Origin: Gymnopus androsaceus JB14
Lineage: Eukaryota > Basidiomycota > Agaricomycetes > Agaricales > Omphalotaceae
Direction: 5' to 3'
Assembly: GCA_009733575.1 (NCBI GenBank)
Contig: ML769520.1
Location: 1 to 64,000, forward strand
Length of the DNA: 64,000 nucleotides
The notes under the pieces: model-generated
What the model saw: only the letters and a program-made list of their open reading frames with translations
Database searches by the model: none
Told to the model about the DNA's origin: nothing
Program-made: the position numbers and the translations under genes
Shown: positions 41,864-53,359 of the stretch, in pieces
Layout of the letters: the number at the start of each line of letters is the position of its first letter
How positions within the stretch are numbered: position 1 is the first letter of the stretch

Positions 41864-44245
41864 GCTTCAACTGAATATAAATGACGGTCAGAGGGTAGAA
41901 TAACACCATCTATTCTTCACTCACAGGTCGACCCTTCGCTATTCAAGGAGGTGATATTGATGGCGAACGGGAAAGAATAGTCATCTTTCAAGACGACGAC
42001 CCCATTGTGAGTGCTTGAAACCGTTCCAGTAGTCGTCTGTAGAACATTTTGTATATCGAAATCCTCGAGATAGGTCTGAACGTTTGTATATTGAAGACTT
42101 TGGTCGAAAATGACCGTTTCGCACGTGCCGTCGCTGCATACATCGGACTCGATGTGTATCGTCCGATTAGCAGTCACTGTTATAACTACGTCTCCATTTT
42201 CCGACACGGTCGCGGCAGCGGTAGACACTGGAAAATCTTCCGCTTCATACACCGTCATATTTCCGGTAGTGGGGGAGCTTGTGGTGGAACTTGTAACGAC
42301 CTGCAACAATGCTACACCGAATAGTATGATTAAGTAGGACAAACAAGCGAAGAAATATTCTACCAGAGATGAACCAGTTCTGGTTTATTGCTCCATCAGC
42401 CTCGGCGGAGATGACATCGATAGTGAAATTGTGTGCAAGGCCATCCGTTATGAGAGGCAAAAAAGTTGTAACATCGAGCACTGAATGACATTAACAATCA
42501 ACTTATGAGGATTTCTCGGATAGAGGGCCAGACCGACCATAAGTTGGCACTGTGGACGGTCAGCAGTCAACTTTGTGGGCTCGAGATACAACCACTTACA
42601 ATCCAAAGCACCGTACCTGAGTATGGTCAGTCAATGGTCAGTAATCAATCTTTGGGGACTGCTCTGGGGACTCAACGAGGTTATGGGGCTCCAGGCCGTT
42701 GGTAGCTTCAAGATGATTTAGAAATTTCGACGACGGAACGATGCGAATGATCTTACAATTCCTCCCGTGAAGATTACGGGGTACGGGAAGCTGGAATAAG
42801 TGCGTGAATAAAAAATAGCAATTTGAACAAGGATACTAACGCTGTTCCGGCGACCTTGCCATCGATCTATCAAACGATAATATTAGCCCAGGTCTCTTGC
42901 TCCAATACGGGGGAACTATCCATATAGGGGTTGTCGCGACGTGCATTTTTGATATGGATAATCTCCGCCCTGTCAAAGAGAGACTTACCAGCAGCCTTGC
43001 TTCACGGAAAGGGCCGTCTCCAAACGTAAAACCTGCTGGGATCGGGATTAAGCATCATGATACAAGGCAGCTCTACTGGGATAGATACCTGACGGCAGAT
43101 CGTCGAGGAATGCGTTCGGAACATTGAAGTACCAAAATTCTTCATCGCCGTTCCCAGATGCGTAGATCTCTATAATGAGAGTGAGATGCTGATAAAATGT
43201 CCACTTCAATATAGCTACATACCTGCGTAAGCAGCGACCGAATTCTGAGGAACAGTAACATTGGTCTGTTATTCCAAAGCTCAGATATGACTATCTGTTT
43301 TAGCACGATAGAGCTTACTGAAAATGCTGGGGAGACTGATGCGTCTGCCGAAGTATCGGTTGTGTTACTGGCGGCTGATATAGGAATTATAACATTAGAG
43401 GTTGGAGCAGCTGGGATAGCCGGGGAGGATGCATAGAAAGTCGCCTCAAGAACCGCTTAAAACGCGTTGAAAACTTGAGAGAGCAATATTACTTGGTGTG
43501 TAGATCGGTACTTACTGGAGTAAACTCCATTCAGGCCCGTTTCCAGCAAGTTGTCCAGCTCAAGAATGAACGTTCCGCTTTCTGCAAATAGCGGAATGTA
43601 TTTTGTTACATCCTTGATATATGTCCAAATGATTCCATCGGGAAGGGGTTCGGGTGTAGACGTTCGCCAGACTGATATGCAGATACTGTAATCAACCAGT
43701 TACAGTATCACGCGTCGAAACACTTACTCTCGACATTCTGGAACGTGAAGATTCCCAGACGATCAAACTGAGTTCCGTCTAAGGCCTTCGGTTAAATGAT
43801 GACCATGATGACCAAAAGATATTCTCACTAGCGGTGACCGTGAAGTTGAGGGTGATTGCAGCCCATGATCCAACGTCTCCACAGTCCGTAGGTGGTCTTT
43901 GGGAACATCAGTAACTGAGCTTCCCACCACTAATGTGCTTGCTTCCTTACGTGAATTCAACGACTTCTGGGCTGCAAAATTATCAGTAAACGAATGAGGG
44001 CATGGTCAATAAATCATTACTCACTCTCCAAATGAATTACCAAAATCCCGCCTAAATACCTGTCTCAGCATCTATTCGCACTACCAATCAAGCAGATCTT
44101 ACCCAAATAGCTGGATAGTGCATGTTTCGGCTTCCAGAGGTACAGGAGGAGGTTGAGCAACCTGGAAATCGACCAAGACCTGGGCAAGACACGACGAGAG
44201 AGTCGAAGCAAGGGACAAGGAAATAAGCAGGGGACCGTAGCGCAT
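41421..44245 (-). CDS. Secreted PNGase A-type peptide:N-glycosidase (amidase A), gene A
   Basis: This is a glycoprotein amidase of the plant/fungal PNGase A family, which releases N-glycans from peptides outside the cytosol. The ATG at 44245 begins a signal peptide (MRYGPLLISLSLASTLSSCL) and the mature start QVLVDFQVAQPPPVP. Family segments follow over about twelve short exons: TQFDRLGIFTFQNVE, VWRTSTPEPLPDGIIWTYIK, DVTKYIPLFAESGTFILELD, NVTVPQNSVAAYAEIYASGN, EFWYFNVPNAFL, LPLITDGLAHNFTIDVISAE, INQNWFISG, TGNMTVYEAEDFPVS, and an end EFTGAFAVARLPGGRTVGI at TAA 41421-41423. A putative TATA box lies just upstream. Its last exons belong to the duplicated block (copy 2). It is paralogous and tandem to gene B, 350 bp apart. 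Activity is inferred from family membership. Confidence 0.82.
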
Positions 44246-44280
44246 GGTGGAGGAAGCTTAAAATCAGCCACCCACGCCGC

Positions 44281-44290
44281 CTTTATATAT
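44281..44290 (-). promoter_or_regulatory. Candidate TATA box of PNGase A gene A
   Basis: On the minus strand ATATATAAAG lies about 36-45 bases before the ATG at 44245. It is a good TATA match close to the coding start, suggesting a short 5' leader. Confidence 0.45.
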
Positions 44291-44598
44291 CTGCATCCAT
44301 GTGTGAATGAGTGGATGTAAATAGCGAAGCGAAGAAGAAACATTTTATGAGTTTTCACCTCGTCTGATGGGTACCATGTGCAACAGCGTGCGATAAAGGT
44401 TCAGGTTATATTCAGGAGGCATATCCGTCGAGTTGACTACAGGCTCCTGCGAGGGAGTAGGTATTGGGTATAAGAAGACCGGGGATGCTCAAAGCAGAGG
44501 TCCGTAGTACATGCCATGTACAAGTAGTAAACAATTTTGCTAGTACGAGCGTAGAAGATTGCTATGCAAAGTTATAAAGCTTAGGAACAAAGGCAAGC

Positions 44599-47051
44599 TC
44601 ATTCATCAGCAAGAGAGCCACCGACTTCATCAAGGCTAATCGTAATTGTGTCGTTGAAGTTGGTATTGGCGGCATTGACCTTTCTCGTATATGTGTTTCC
44701 TTCAGCATCAGAGTAGCTGAACTGTATGTATGGTGTTCATCAGTTTTTGAATCAGGAAAGCGCTAGCGACTCACAGTGTTGTTATTCGTCCCATTACCAA
44801 AATTACCGATTTTTGCTGAACCCAGTTGGAAGAATCCATCTATTCGCGCAATTAAGCTCAGTATTGTTCACAGTACTATTGAACAGTAGTATGCTTACTC
44901 GTCGTCTGATGGTTGTTGATAGTCGACTCTACTCTCAATGGATTTGGCAGCAAAACGCGATCGTATGAATGGTCGATAGATGATGTCCCTAGCATGGTTA
45001 AAAGATTAGAAGAGATTTTCAGTTTATGTAGACAATTTAAAACCCACAGTTGGATATAGTTTCATCAAAGTAGTCAAAGGTCATGCTGAATGGATACGAG
45101 AAGACATCCGAGATTACAGATACACCGTTATGCGTCGAGGAAGAGTTTCCAGTGGAGGTTTGTTGGAGAGTCTATAACCGCAGTCTTAGCACGGCAATGC
45201 GATCTAACGAAAGACTTACTAAATCCAGTCCAATGTTTTGGTAGGCCTGAATATTTGAAAACTGCATATCCTGAGTCCAAACGACGTGCGTGAGTTGACC
45301 ACTTCCGCTCAGAATATCCGACTCGATGTGTATGCTACGTGTTGCAGTGACTGTAGCGTTGAAAGTGCCAAACGTAGTCACAGAACCGGTGATACTAGTG
45401 TCGGCGTAGTCACTTGCAGAGTGAATAGTTATATTGCCGGTAGTGGGCTTCGAGCTAGTATCAAGAATCACTTGCAAGAGTCCTTTACAAAACAGCTCAG
45501 TACAGGCAACAATATAATGTAAGGTAAAATCTTACCTGAGACATACCAGTTTTGATTGATGCTGTGGTTTGTTTCGGCAGAGACGACGTCGAGAGTGAAG
45601 TTGTGCGGGGCGCCATCAGTCAAGAGTGGGACGAACGGGGTGACGTCGATAAAATAAGTGGGCAATTCTACAACTCTCTGTCAGAAAGAGGGGACGAACT
45701 AACGATAGCAGCAAAAAGTACCTGCTACGCCGTAGCTGCCTATGATATAGTTTCGTCAGCCAATATTCCATTCACTTAAGAGTATCGGCATACCTATGGG
45801 ACGCCAGAAAATTGGATTCTCACCCTGTAAACCAAAGTTTGTTGGTGCTTTCTGTATTTCAACGCGATACTTACACCAGAGAAGATCGTAATATACGGAA
45901 ACACCGTAGCCCGCAACGAGATTGTCAATCAATAGTCTGACTTCGCGGAAACCATCGTGCGGAAAAGTGATGTTGAGGTTGGACTGTATGTCCGGGAAGA
46001 ATTCATCTGGTACATTGGAGAACTAGAAAGACCTTAATCAGTAAAACTTGTATGAACAGCGAGAATCCAGTAAGTACCCAAGTCCTCTTCATCGCCATTC
46101 CCTAGCAAGCACCGTAAGAAATCCAAAACAGGTCGCAATAAGTAGTTATCTCACCACTAGCAAATATTTCAGCATAGATAGACACTGTGTTGTTCGGAAC
46201 AGTGACATTGAGCTGATAGATTTACATTGAGCGAGATTTGAATAAAGCTCGAGTGAACTCACTGAAAAGGCAGGCGGGACGGATTGGATTCCAGGAGATA
46301 CAGAAATGATTAAATCTGCCTTTTTGGCAGGGAGATTCGCAGGCGACGATTCGTAATAGTCGCAGTCACAATCGCTTTGGAATATCAGCAATTATATCTT
46401 TACTACCGCATTGGCACACTCACTAGAATAGTTACCATCCAATCCTGTCTCAATCAAGTTGTCCAGCTCGAATGTGAACTCTCCAGCTTCGCTAAAGAGC
46501 GGCACGTATTGCGATACATCCTTGACATATGTCCAGATGACCCCGTCGCCGATTGAAGGCTCAAAGGTCGAGGTACGCCAGATTTCGACATCGTGAAAGG
46601 TGAAGATACCGAGACGGTCGAACTGAGTTCCATTGATAGTCGCGGTAAGGTTGAGGGTGATCGCAGCCCATGAACCGACAGAACCACAATCTACTGGAGG
46701 CCTGGGACACACGACAATCTCAGCGATGGCATGACTTCACTGACCATGGGATGAACTTACTCAAACTGGGTTATCGCTGGACTGGAATATGGTACTATAG
46801 TGGTCTTTTCGCGCAATATCTGACGTTCTTCTTACGTCCCGAACGAATTAGAGAACACATGACTGCAGGAGATGATCAGTGGTGATTCTTGTGGAGGAAA
46901 GAGCATTGTCACTTACTCGAAAATGACTTGAGTACATTGTTTGGCATCCTTTGGTACTACAGGCGGTTGTGCGACTTGAAAGTCTCGGATTACTTGAGCG
47001 CTTGGACAGGGTTAGTATGAACAAAAAGGCACAGCAAGAAGAGAGGAACAT
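44599..47051 (-). CDS. Secreted PNGase A-type peptide:N-glycosidase (amidase A), gene B
   Basis: This is a tandem paralogue of gene A with the same intron-rich layout. A hydrophobic signal (MFLSSCCAFLFILTLS) starts at 47051, then AQVIRDFQVAQPPVVP, RPPVDCGSVGSWAAITLNL, TQFDRLGIFTFHDVEIWRTS, YVKDVSQYVPLFSEAGEFTF, PLLTDGAPHNFTLDVVSAET, SINQNWYVSG, TGNITIHSASDYADTS and an end ISLDEVGGSLADE before TGA 44599-44601. Two frame breaks exist. The signal joins the mature start only if one T of TT at 47002-47003 is surplus. At about 46355 one base seems missing relative to gene A (TVLEATFYASS versus IVTAT then YYESS). The first fits the window-wide homopolymer pattern; the second does not, so partial decay of gene B is possible. 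Confidence 0.75.
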
Positions 47052-47323
47052 GGTGGTATCGCTCCAAAGGCCTATTGATGCGAGAGACTCGATAAGGCCA
47101 ACAAACATATGGTCCCTACGAGAATAGGTTCCCGAAAGACATGAGGTACAGCAATTGATTTGGGAGCTTTTATTCAGATTCTGCATAATGCGTCGCGTTA
47201 CAGCGTGACAGCGTGCAAGGAACAGAGCGCTAAGCGCTCAAATGTAGCCTAGTTCAGCGCTTATCTCTCTTGTTTCTCATCGCATCGCATCCTCGTTCTC
47301 GACCAACTTACTTTGCACTCAAG

Positions 47324-48604
47324 ATGAGCTGGTCTGGGTAGGTCTTCAAATCCATCATCATCTTTTCTCTCTCATCTCTTATCGCATCTCTAGCTTCAAA
47401 AAATCAGTGAACCGAGCAGGAACGACGGCAAGTACCTCTATTCTTACTCCGTCGGCTTAAGCCAAATAAGACGGTCTTCAGCTCCTTCAAAAAACCGGTC
47501 AAATTGAGCGTACTGTTGACCGAGAGTTTGCAGACGAAGAAGCCAAATACCGGACGTGCGTCAAACCCCACTTGTCTGCTATCCATAGCTAACACCAATG
47601 TAAGATTTGAAAAGGAATGTCAAGCACTACAGAAGGACAGTAAAGCATACTGGGATGCAATGAGAGGTGTGTTGCATTGTCTTTTTGCAAAGGACAATGT
47701 CTAATAGCTGTCTGTCTATCTTCAGCGATGACTGCGGCACAGACACGTATAGCAGAAACGCTCGAGATCTTCTATGGTTCAGCAGACCGAACATCCGAGG
47801 GTGCAATGGCGGGTCATGCATACAAGAGATCCGTAGACGATCTAGACGGAGGATTCGGTCGTGAATTGGTCTGTCTTCGTACTCATACTAGGTTCAACCA
47901 GTGTTGATCTTGTTCATTAGGACCAACCTTTCCGCACAGCGATATCCGAACCTCTAGGCAAAGATGTGCGCTTACTTCCCAGTCGTTAATGAGCACATTG
48001 CAAAGCGGAACAAGAAAGTGAGTATCAGTCTAGTCTCACAAAGCCCCTCCAACCCTTCACTTTCTCCGTCAAGCTCTTGGACTATGACTCTGCGCGGAGC
48101 AGACTGAGGAAGCTAATCGACAAGCCCAGTGAGGATGCTACGAAGTTACCCAAGGTATGTCTCGCTTCTCATGACTGACTGCGTGATTAATCTCAATCTC
48201 GCAATCAAAGGCGCAACAAGAACATGATGATGCTAAAGAGGTCTTCGACATGCTAAACGATCAACTCATCGCTGAGCTGCCACAGCTCCTCGATCTTCCG
48301 TGTGCCATACTTTGACCCAAGCTTCGAGGCAATGATCCGCATGCAATCCAAATTCGCTGAAGAAGGTTACGAGAAGCTGAGTGGGGTTCAAAGGTATGTG
48401 GAATGATTGGAATTGCTGCTGGCCTAAATGACGTATTTTCTTTCCCCCAGATACTTTGAGGAAAGTGTTAGAGATGACTATGCAGCTGGTCAATTGGATG
48501 CTCAGGTTGGTCTTGAATATTTCTTCATCACAAACACTGATTGATGTTGTTAGGTGGAAGGAGTCTTGCAAGAGATGCGCGAGTTGTCGATATGCGGAGC
48601 TTGA
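47324..48604 (+). CDS. RVS161: BAR-domain protein of the Rvs161/Hob3 type
   Basis: This amphiphysin-like N-BAR protein bends membranes at endocytic sites and supports actin and Cdc42 function in fungi. MSWSG at 47324 splices to FKKSVNRAGTT, then LLQKTGQIERTVDREFADEE, FEKECQALQKDSKAYWDAM, TAAQTRIAETLEIFYGSADR, YKRSVDDLDGGFGRELDQPF, CAYFPVVNEHIAKRNKKLLD, YDSARSRLRKLIDKPSEDAT, VPYFDPSFEAMIRMQSKFAE and a C-terminus GVLQEMRELSICGA with TGA 48602-48604. The total is about 265 residues with no SH3 domain, as expected for Rvs161 rather than Rvs167. The second intron uses a GC donor (ACG|GCAAGT … TCTTCAG): GT alternatives break the frame. It has about seven introns. Confidence 0.9.
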
Positions 48605-48830
48605 ACAAATGTCTCTCTTGAAATTGGTCGTGTACTGTTACGATGTATATTGGTTCAGTGCGTTGGAAATATACAATATATATGTATCATCGCTGGACAG
48701 TTCTGTAGTACGATCCTTAGCGCCCACACTCTGATTTGCACGTGGAAATAATTTATTTCGGAAGATCTCTTCTTCATTCACCTCCGTCGTGAAAAGAGTC
48801 CTTTTGTGGTGTTCTAATAATCCTCATTGT

Positions 48831-49924
48831 ATGGCCGTACGTGTAATATGCTCCTTCGTCTTATTTCCTTCTGCACTAACTTGCTCTGATCTAGGATGAT
48901 TCTCCTTTACAACTTGTAAAAGAAGCGTACCAAAAACTGAGTCGCGAAGAGCTCTGCCTTTTCTTAAAGGTTCGAAGTTTATCTACGTCGGGTACAGACG
49001 TAGATCTCGCTTTCCGACTTGCGAATCACGATTTCCACGTCTATCACTTCCCCAATGCTCAATCCGATCTACCCTCGACGTCTTGTTCACTAGAACCACC
49101 CCGCAAAGCCGCTCCGGACCTTCCTGTAGAGATTATTAGCGCTATTCTAGATTTTCTCGGTGATTGGGAACTCACTCAAGCGCTGGAAATTCCTACTTCC
49201 CTTCAACCTCCGCTCGACTGGTCTCGCGCTTCACCTACAGACCTTGCCTTCATCACTGGCAACCTTGCTCTTATTCGAGCAGTCGAACTCGAATGCAATC
49301 CTCCATCCAGAATCGGAGCAGATATAGTCATACGTTTTGGCTACATCCATGTTCTAGCAGTTCCTCTATTCCCATCATCGTGATCTCTTCCTCTCTGTCT
49401 TCCAAGGAGACCTCATACCGCTCCGCGCCTCTCAATACGGTCGAACCACTGTGCTTTCATGGTGGAAACATGTGTTTGAACAACATCCAGACGATGTCCC
49501 TAAACCCAAAGCAGGCTCTATCGCAGATGCTGTCGATGTAGCATCTCGTAGTGGTCAAATAGCTTCTCTCGATTGGTGGATGTCATGCGGGCATCCGTTC
49601 GAGTTTACAGAAGCCGCGCTTGAATATGCAAGTGTCAAAAGTCAGATTGCAGTGCTGGATTGGTGGAAGCAGCAGCACAAACTGAATCGGGTCAGCCTCA
49701 AAATTGGGCGTGTTATGGAAAGCGCGACTCGTCATAACCGAGCAGAAGTGTTGGATTGGTGGGACAAGTCGGGGTTGCCGATTCAGTATCGTATGTGTGA
49801 TATTGAGGAGGCTTTGGAAGATGCGATAGGTAACGGGGATAATACAAGAAGGTGGTGGCAGGCTAAAGGTGTCGACTTTAATGCCAACGATAAGGAATGG
49901 ATGAAGTTGCAGAATCTTAATTAA
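48831..49924 (+). CDS. SAP-like/F-box-like protein with DWW helical repeats
   Basis: M-A at 48831 splices (GTACGT…GATCTAG) to DDSPLQLVKEAYQKLSREEL and VRSLSTSGTDVDLAFRLANH, a helix-turn-helix resembling a SAP domain. LPVEIISAILDFLGDWELTQ then looks like a short F-box. The C-terminal half carries ankyrin-like helical repeats with a recurring LDWW: VLSWWKHVFEQ, SLDWWMSCGHPFEFTEAAL, VLDWWKQQHKLN and VLDWWDKSGLPIQYRM. Similar DWW repeats occur in many fungal F-box/ankyrin-type proteins. The two halves are in different frames; removing one T of TT at 49361-49362 gives HVLAVLYSHHRDLFLSV and one continuous protein of about 340 residues. An SCF substrate-receptor role is plausible but only inferred. 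The stop is TAA 49922-49924. Confidence 0.6.
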
Positions 49925-50067
49925 TCTTTGACACTATCGCATGCTGTATATTATACATTCATCTGGAGCATATCTATATCATTTGTTATTATTATTATGA
50001 AAGTAAACGAAAGAGACGATACTAAGATTCCAATGTTATGTACATACCAAATAAGAAAAGAAAAGAA

Positions 50068-51050
50068 TCAGAATTCATGATTAAAGATTTCATCGGTATT
50101 GGTCTGCCCGTTGGTCTCCCCCTCCGCTGCTTGTGTATTCCCATAAAGCCCACCCTCAGGATCCTCAGGATATCCGACAGTGGAGTCTCCCGATATCGTG
50201 CTCGGAGCAACCGAAGACCTGCTCTTCCTCCTCTTTGACTTCTTCCTCGACTGCTGCTGCTCCGAAATGCTATAAGCATCTTCCGTCCTAGCCCATCGAT
50301 CCTTCTTCTCCTTCTTCTTCTTTCCGCGCTTGGATCCCTCGCTTGGAAGAACAGCATCCTCAAAGTTGGCTGGATAACGCCATCTCCCACCAGATGAAGT
50401 AGATGCGTTGTTAGCGTAATATCGCTCATCATCGGGTCCCCACAAAGCACCATCCTGGCCCTGTCGCTGAGGTCGAGGGTTATGGCCATCAGAAGATAAG
50501 CTCAAGCTAGAGCCGGCCTCTTGACCTTCTTCATAAGCTTGCCCTTCTAAAGCCGAATGAGGAAGGCGGTCATTATAACGATTGGCCCACTGGGATTTGC
50601 GTTCCTTGCGTCGAATTTCAGAAGTATCAACGAGACCATATCGTTGGGCCCACTTGGGCGTTCGAGCATGATTCTTGTTGTTTCGTATGTTCTACAAGTG
50701 AGATAGATGAGCTGGATGAATCAGAGCAAGATACGATATCATTTACTTGGATATAAAAGTTGTGAACATGTCCTGCGGTCTTGTCAGTGAATTGGCTCTC
50801 GAGTGCTTGTGAGACGACATACCTGGTATATAACCACAAATGGTCAAAAGGAGGTTGATGAAAAAGTCAGATCCTATCCCAAACCTCGCAGCAACAGCTG
50901 TAGTGCTTGTGAATTCTAGTACAATGACCCCCATTGTCCAAGAGACGCACCTAGAGGAGGGAAAAGTGATCCCAAAATGAAGAGCACAACAGAGAAACCA
51001 TGATGCCGCTTTGGTTTGAAGCTAGTCTTGGTTGGCATTTGTGGTGCCAT
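50068..51050 (-). CDS. PMP3/UPF0057-family small membrane protein with long basic tail
   Basis: The core is the Pmp3 (proteolipid 3, RCI2-like) fold: two membrane helices, VVLFILGSLFPPLAVAARFG and FFINLLLTICGYIPGHVHNF, with the family-typical P-P and G-Y-I-P-G turns. Yeast Pmp3 is a 55-residue plasma-membrane protein that affects membrane potential. Here four exons extend it with a tail of about 180 residues: NHARTPKWAQRYGLVDTSEI, RRKERKSQWANRYNDRLP, a lysine-rich GKKKKEKKDRWA and RKKSKRRKSR, then acidic NTDEIFNHEF. The start MAPQMPTKTSFKPKR at 51050 was chosen because it gives a normal short N-terminus; an open extension upstream reaches about 51167. Ascomycete Pmp3 paralogues with tails exist. 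It is divergent from the C2H2 gene. Confidence 0.82.
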
Positions 51051-51310
51051 TGGTGGTAAGAAGAAAGAAACGCCGTTGTGAAACGCTACCGCCGTAGCAG
51101 CGGCAATGTCGCTAAAGTACTCACGTGCCAGCCAATATTTGTCTTTCAATCTAAACCACCATCTCATTAATTCTCATCATCTCCGTGGCTTTATTTGAAC
51201 TCGCATTGGTTAGATTGGGTCTATAGGTAACTAATTTATTGCTACGATTCTCCTGCAGTCTCATAATTTTCTCAGTGTCCAAATTGCCATCTCTTCCGAG
51301 TTCATTTGTC
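51051..51310. promoter_or_regulatory. Shared promoter region between PMP3-like and C2H2 genes
   Basis: 260 bp separate the divergent starts (51050 minus, 51311 plus). No TATA box is obvious. Confidence 0.4.
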
Positions 51311-53121
51311 ATGGAGAGGGTATCTGTTGCTTTGGCTCTTTCGGATGTTGTCCATGATGATTCCATAGGGGAAGATTCCCATTCTGGCTCCCCATCTGAT
51401 GATGGACGCAGTAGCTCTCCGGCTGCGTTTGAAACAGACCCAACTCTCCTTTCGTCTTTACAGGCTCAGTACGAGGACCTCGATACGCAGAGTAGAGGCC
51501 AGTCTTCTTCTGTCGAAATATTCGAGAACGAATTGGCCAACCTACTTCACCAGAATGCATCCGCTGCCACCGCTGCGCTACTCAGTGCAGCTGCACAACA
51601 GCAACATCAATCTGCTGCTGCCGTATCTTCTTCGCCTGAACAGAATGTTGCTGCTGCAGAAACGCCTTCTGCAAACGACATCGGGAACTATCTTTCTGAC
51701 CTCGCTGCTGTTCTCCAAGCGGCACAAGTCAGCGACAACGACCGGATAGCAGCTCTAAATGTTCTACTCTCTGCGAGAGATTCCGCCGCGGTCAATGATA
51801 AAGGAAACCAAACCACTAGGCCAGCGCCTTCGTTCCATTCTCTCACTGCTGCTGCTGAATTTCGAGAGCCATCGCGTAAAAGAAGAAGGTGTGATGAAGA
51901 GGAAGCAGAGGAAGATTATCTATATGCAGCGCTGCGCGAAGGAGACGACGATGCGCGTAATTCTGAGCCGAGACTGGGGATGACCAATAATGGCACTGCA
52001 GCTCCTACCGAGTTCACCGACATCAACGAAATCTTGACTCATTTATCCACGCAATTCGAATCAGATCCTGACCGAAGCAACGGCTCTCGTACATCTCATT
52101 TTCCAACTTCAGGCTCTACAGTCCTTGCTCCTTCGAACCGTAGCGCGGTGCAACCAGTCGCTTCTACCTCCAATCTTTTGCTCGATTCCAACCCCGCGAA
52201 GAAAGGGAAAAAGCCAAAGCCTAAAGACAAGAACACGCATGTCTGTGAACGACCGGATTGCCTAAAGTCTTTTACTCGTCGAAGCGATCTACTTCGACAC
52301 ATGCGCATCCACACCGGCGAGCGACCGTTTGTCTGCAGCCATGTCGGCTGTGGGAAAACGTTCATTCAGGTACGTATTACTACTATCCGACGCACTCTGT
52401 ACTGAATTCCTCTTCCAGCGTTCTGCTTTGCAAGTACACTTTCGCGTACACACGGGTGAAAAGCCGCATTGTTGTGAATATCCAGAATGTGGAAAGAGTT
52501 TTGGAGATTCTAGCAGTTTGGCTCGTCACCGTCGTACCCATACCGGTAAACGACCTTACAAGTGTGAAGATCCGCAGTGCGAAAAGACGTTTACCAGGCG
52601 AACTACCTTGATCGCGCATATGCGCACTCATGATCCCAGATGGGAACCGGATCCCAATGTGTATGTTTACCGAATACTATTGTCCTTGATACATTAGACT
52701 AATGCTTTTTCACAGGCGATATAGTTTCAACTCGAATGATGCAGACCGAACAGGCGATGACCAAGAAGAGGAGGACCAACTTGCCCAGTCGGCCCGGATG
52801 ATTTCTGAAATCTTTCAATCCAATGGTCTCGTTACGGCCGAAGCGCCTTCTCCTGTACCAGACTCGTTGGACCGCGTGGCGAGTATCAGTGCAGAAATTG
52901 CTGCGGCTCTTGCCCAGGCTCACCAACGAGTTTTCGAGGAGGAGGAGCGGGAGTCAGATTCTGAACAGGAGATGGCGGCCCGTGAAACGATTGGACCAAA
53001 TACTAGTGGGATCAGGGGTTTAGGTGCGGAGGAGAGACAGAACCAGAGAGAGTCGGATGATGAGGTGTTTCCGCGACCATTGCGAGTGTTGAAGAATACC
53101 TCCAACAAGCGCAAGAGATAA
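51311..53121 (+). CDS. C2H2 zinc-finger transcription factor
   Basis: This is a sequence-specific DNA-binding protein of about 560 residues with four classical C2H2 fingers in the middle. The fingers are [34 protein letters not shown] (continuing [11 protein letters not shown] after an intron at 52370-52418), [20 protein letters not shown] and [20 protein letters not shown], with TGERP, TGEKP and TGKRP linkers. All are C-x4-C-x12-H-x3-H. Before them are acidic and alanine/glutamine-rich stretches ([15 protein letters not shown]) that may activate transcription and a basic [11 protein letters not shown] likely used for nuclear import. After a second intron (about 52661-52715) the C-terminal half is acidic with a predicted helix ([20 protein letters not shown]) and ends NKRKR. 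The finger linkers suggest the Zap1/TFIIIA-like type, but I cannot name an orthologue. Confidence 0.85.
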
Positions 53122-53359
53122 AGTCAGTGTCGGGATTGTACATAGCTAACTGTACATAGCTACTTTTGCAGAAATAATTTTCTTTATCGATCGAGGCGAT
53201 ACATGTGAATTCATTATGAGCTCATGGAGGGGCCGGAGCGCGCCCCGCACTACAGTGGAACAACAGGCTTCCGTTACCGTTTTCTCCCGTTCCCTATATC
53301 TAAGCTAGTCTTCTTTCATTTACTCTCCCACTTTTGTCCCTACCCTATACTTATTCGAA

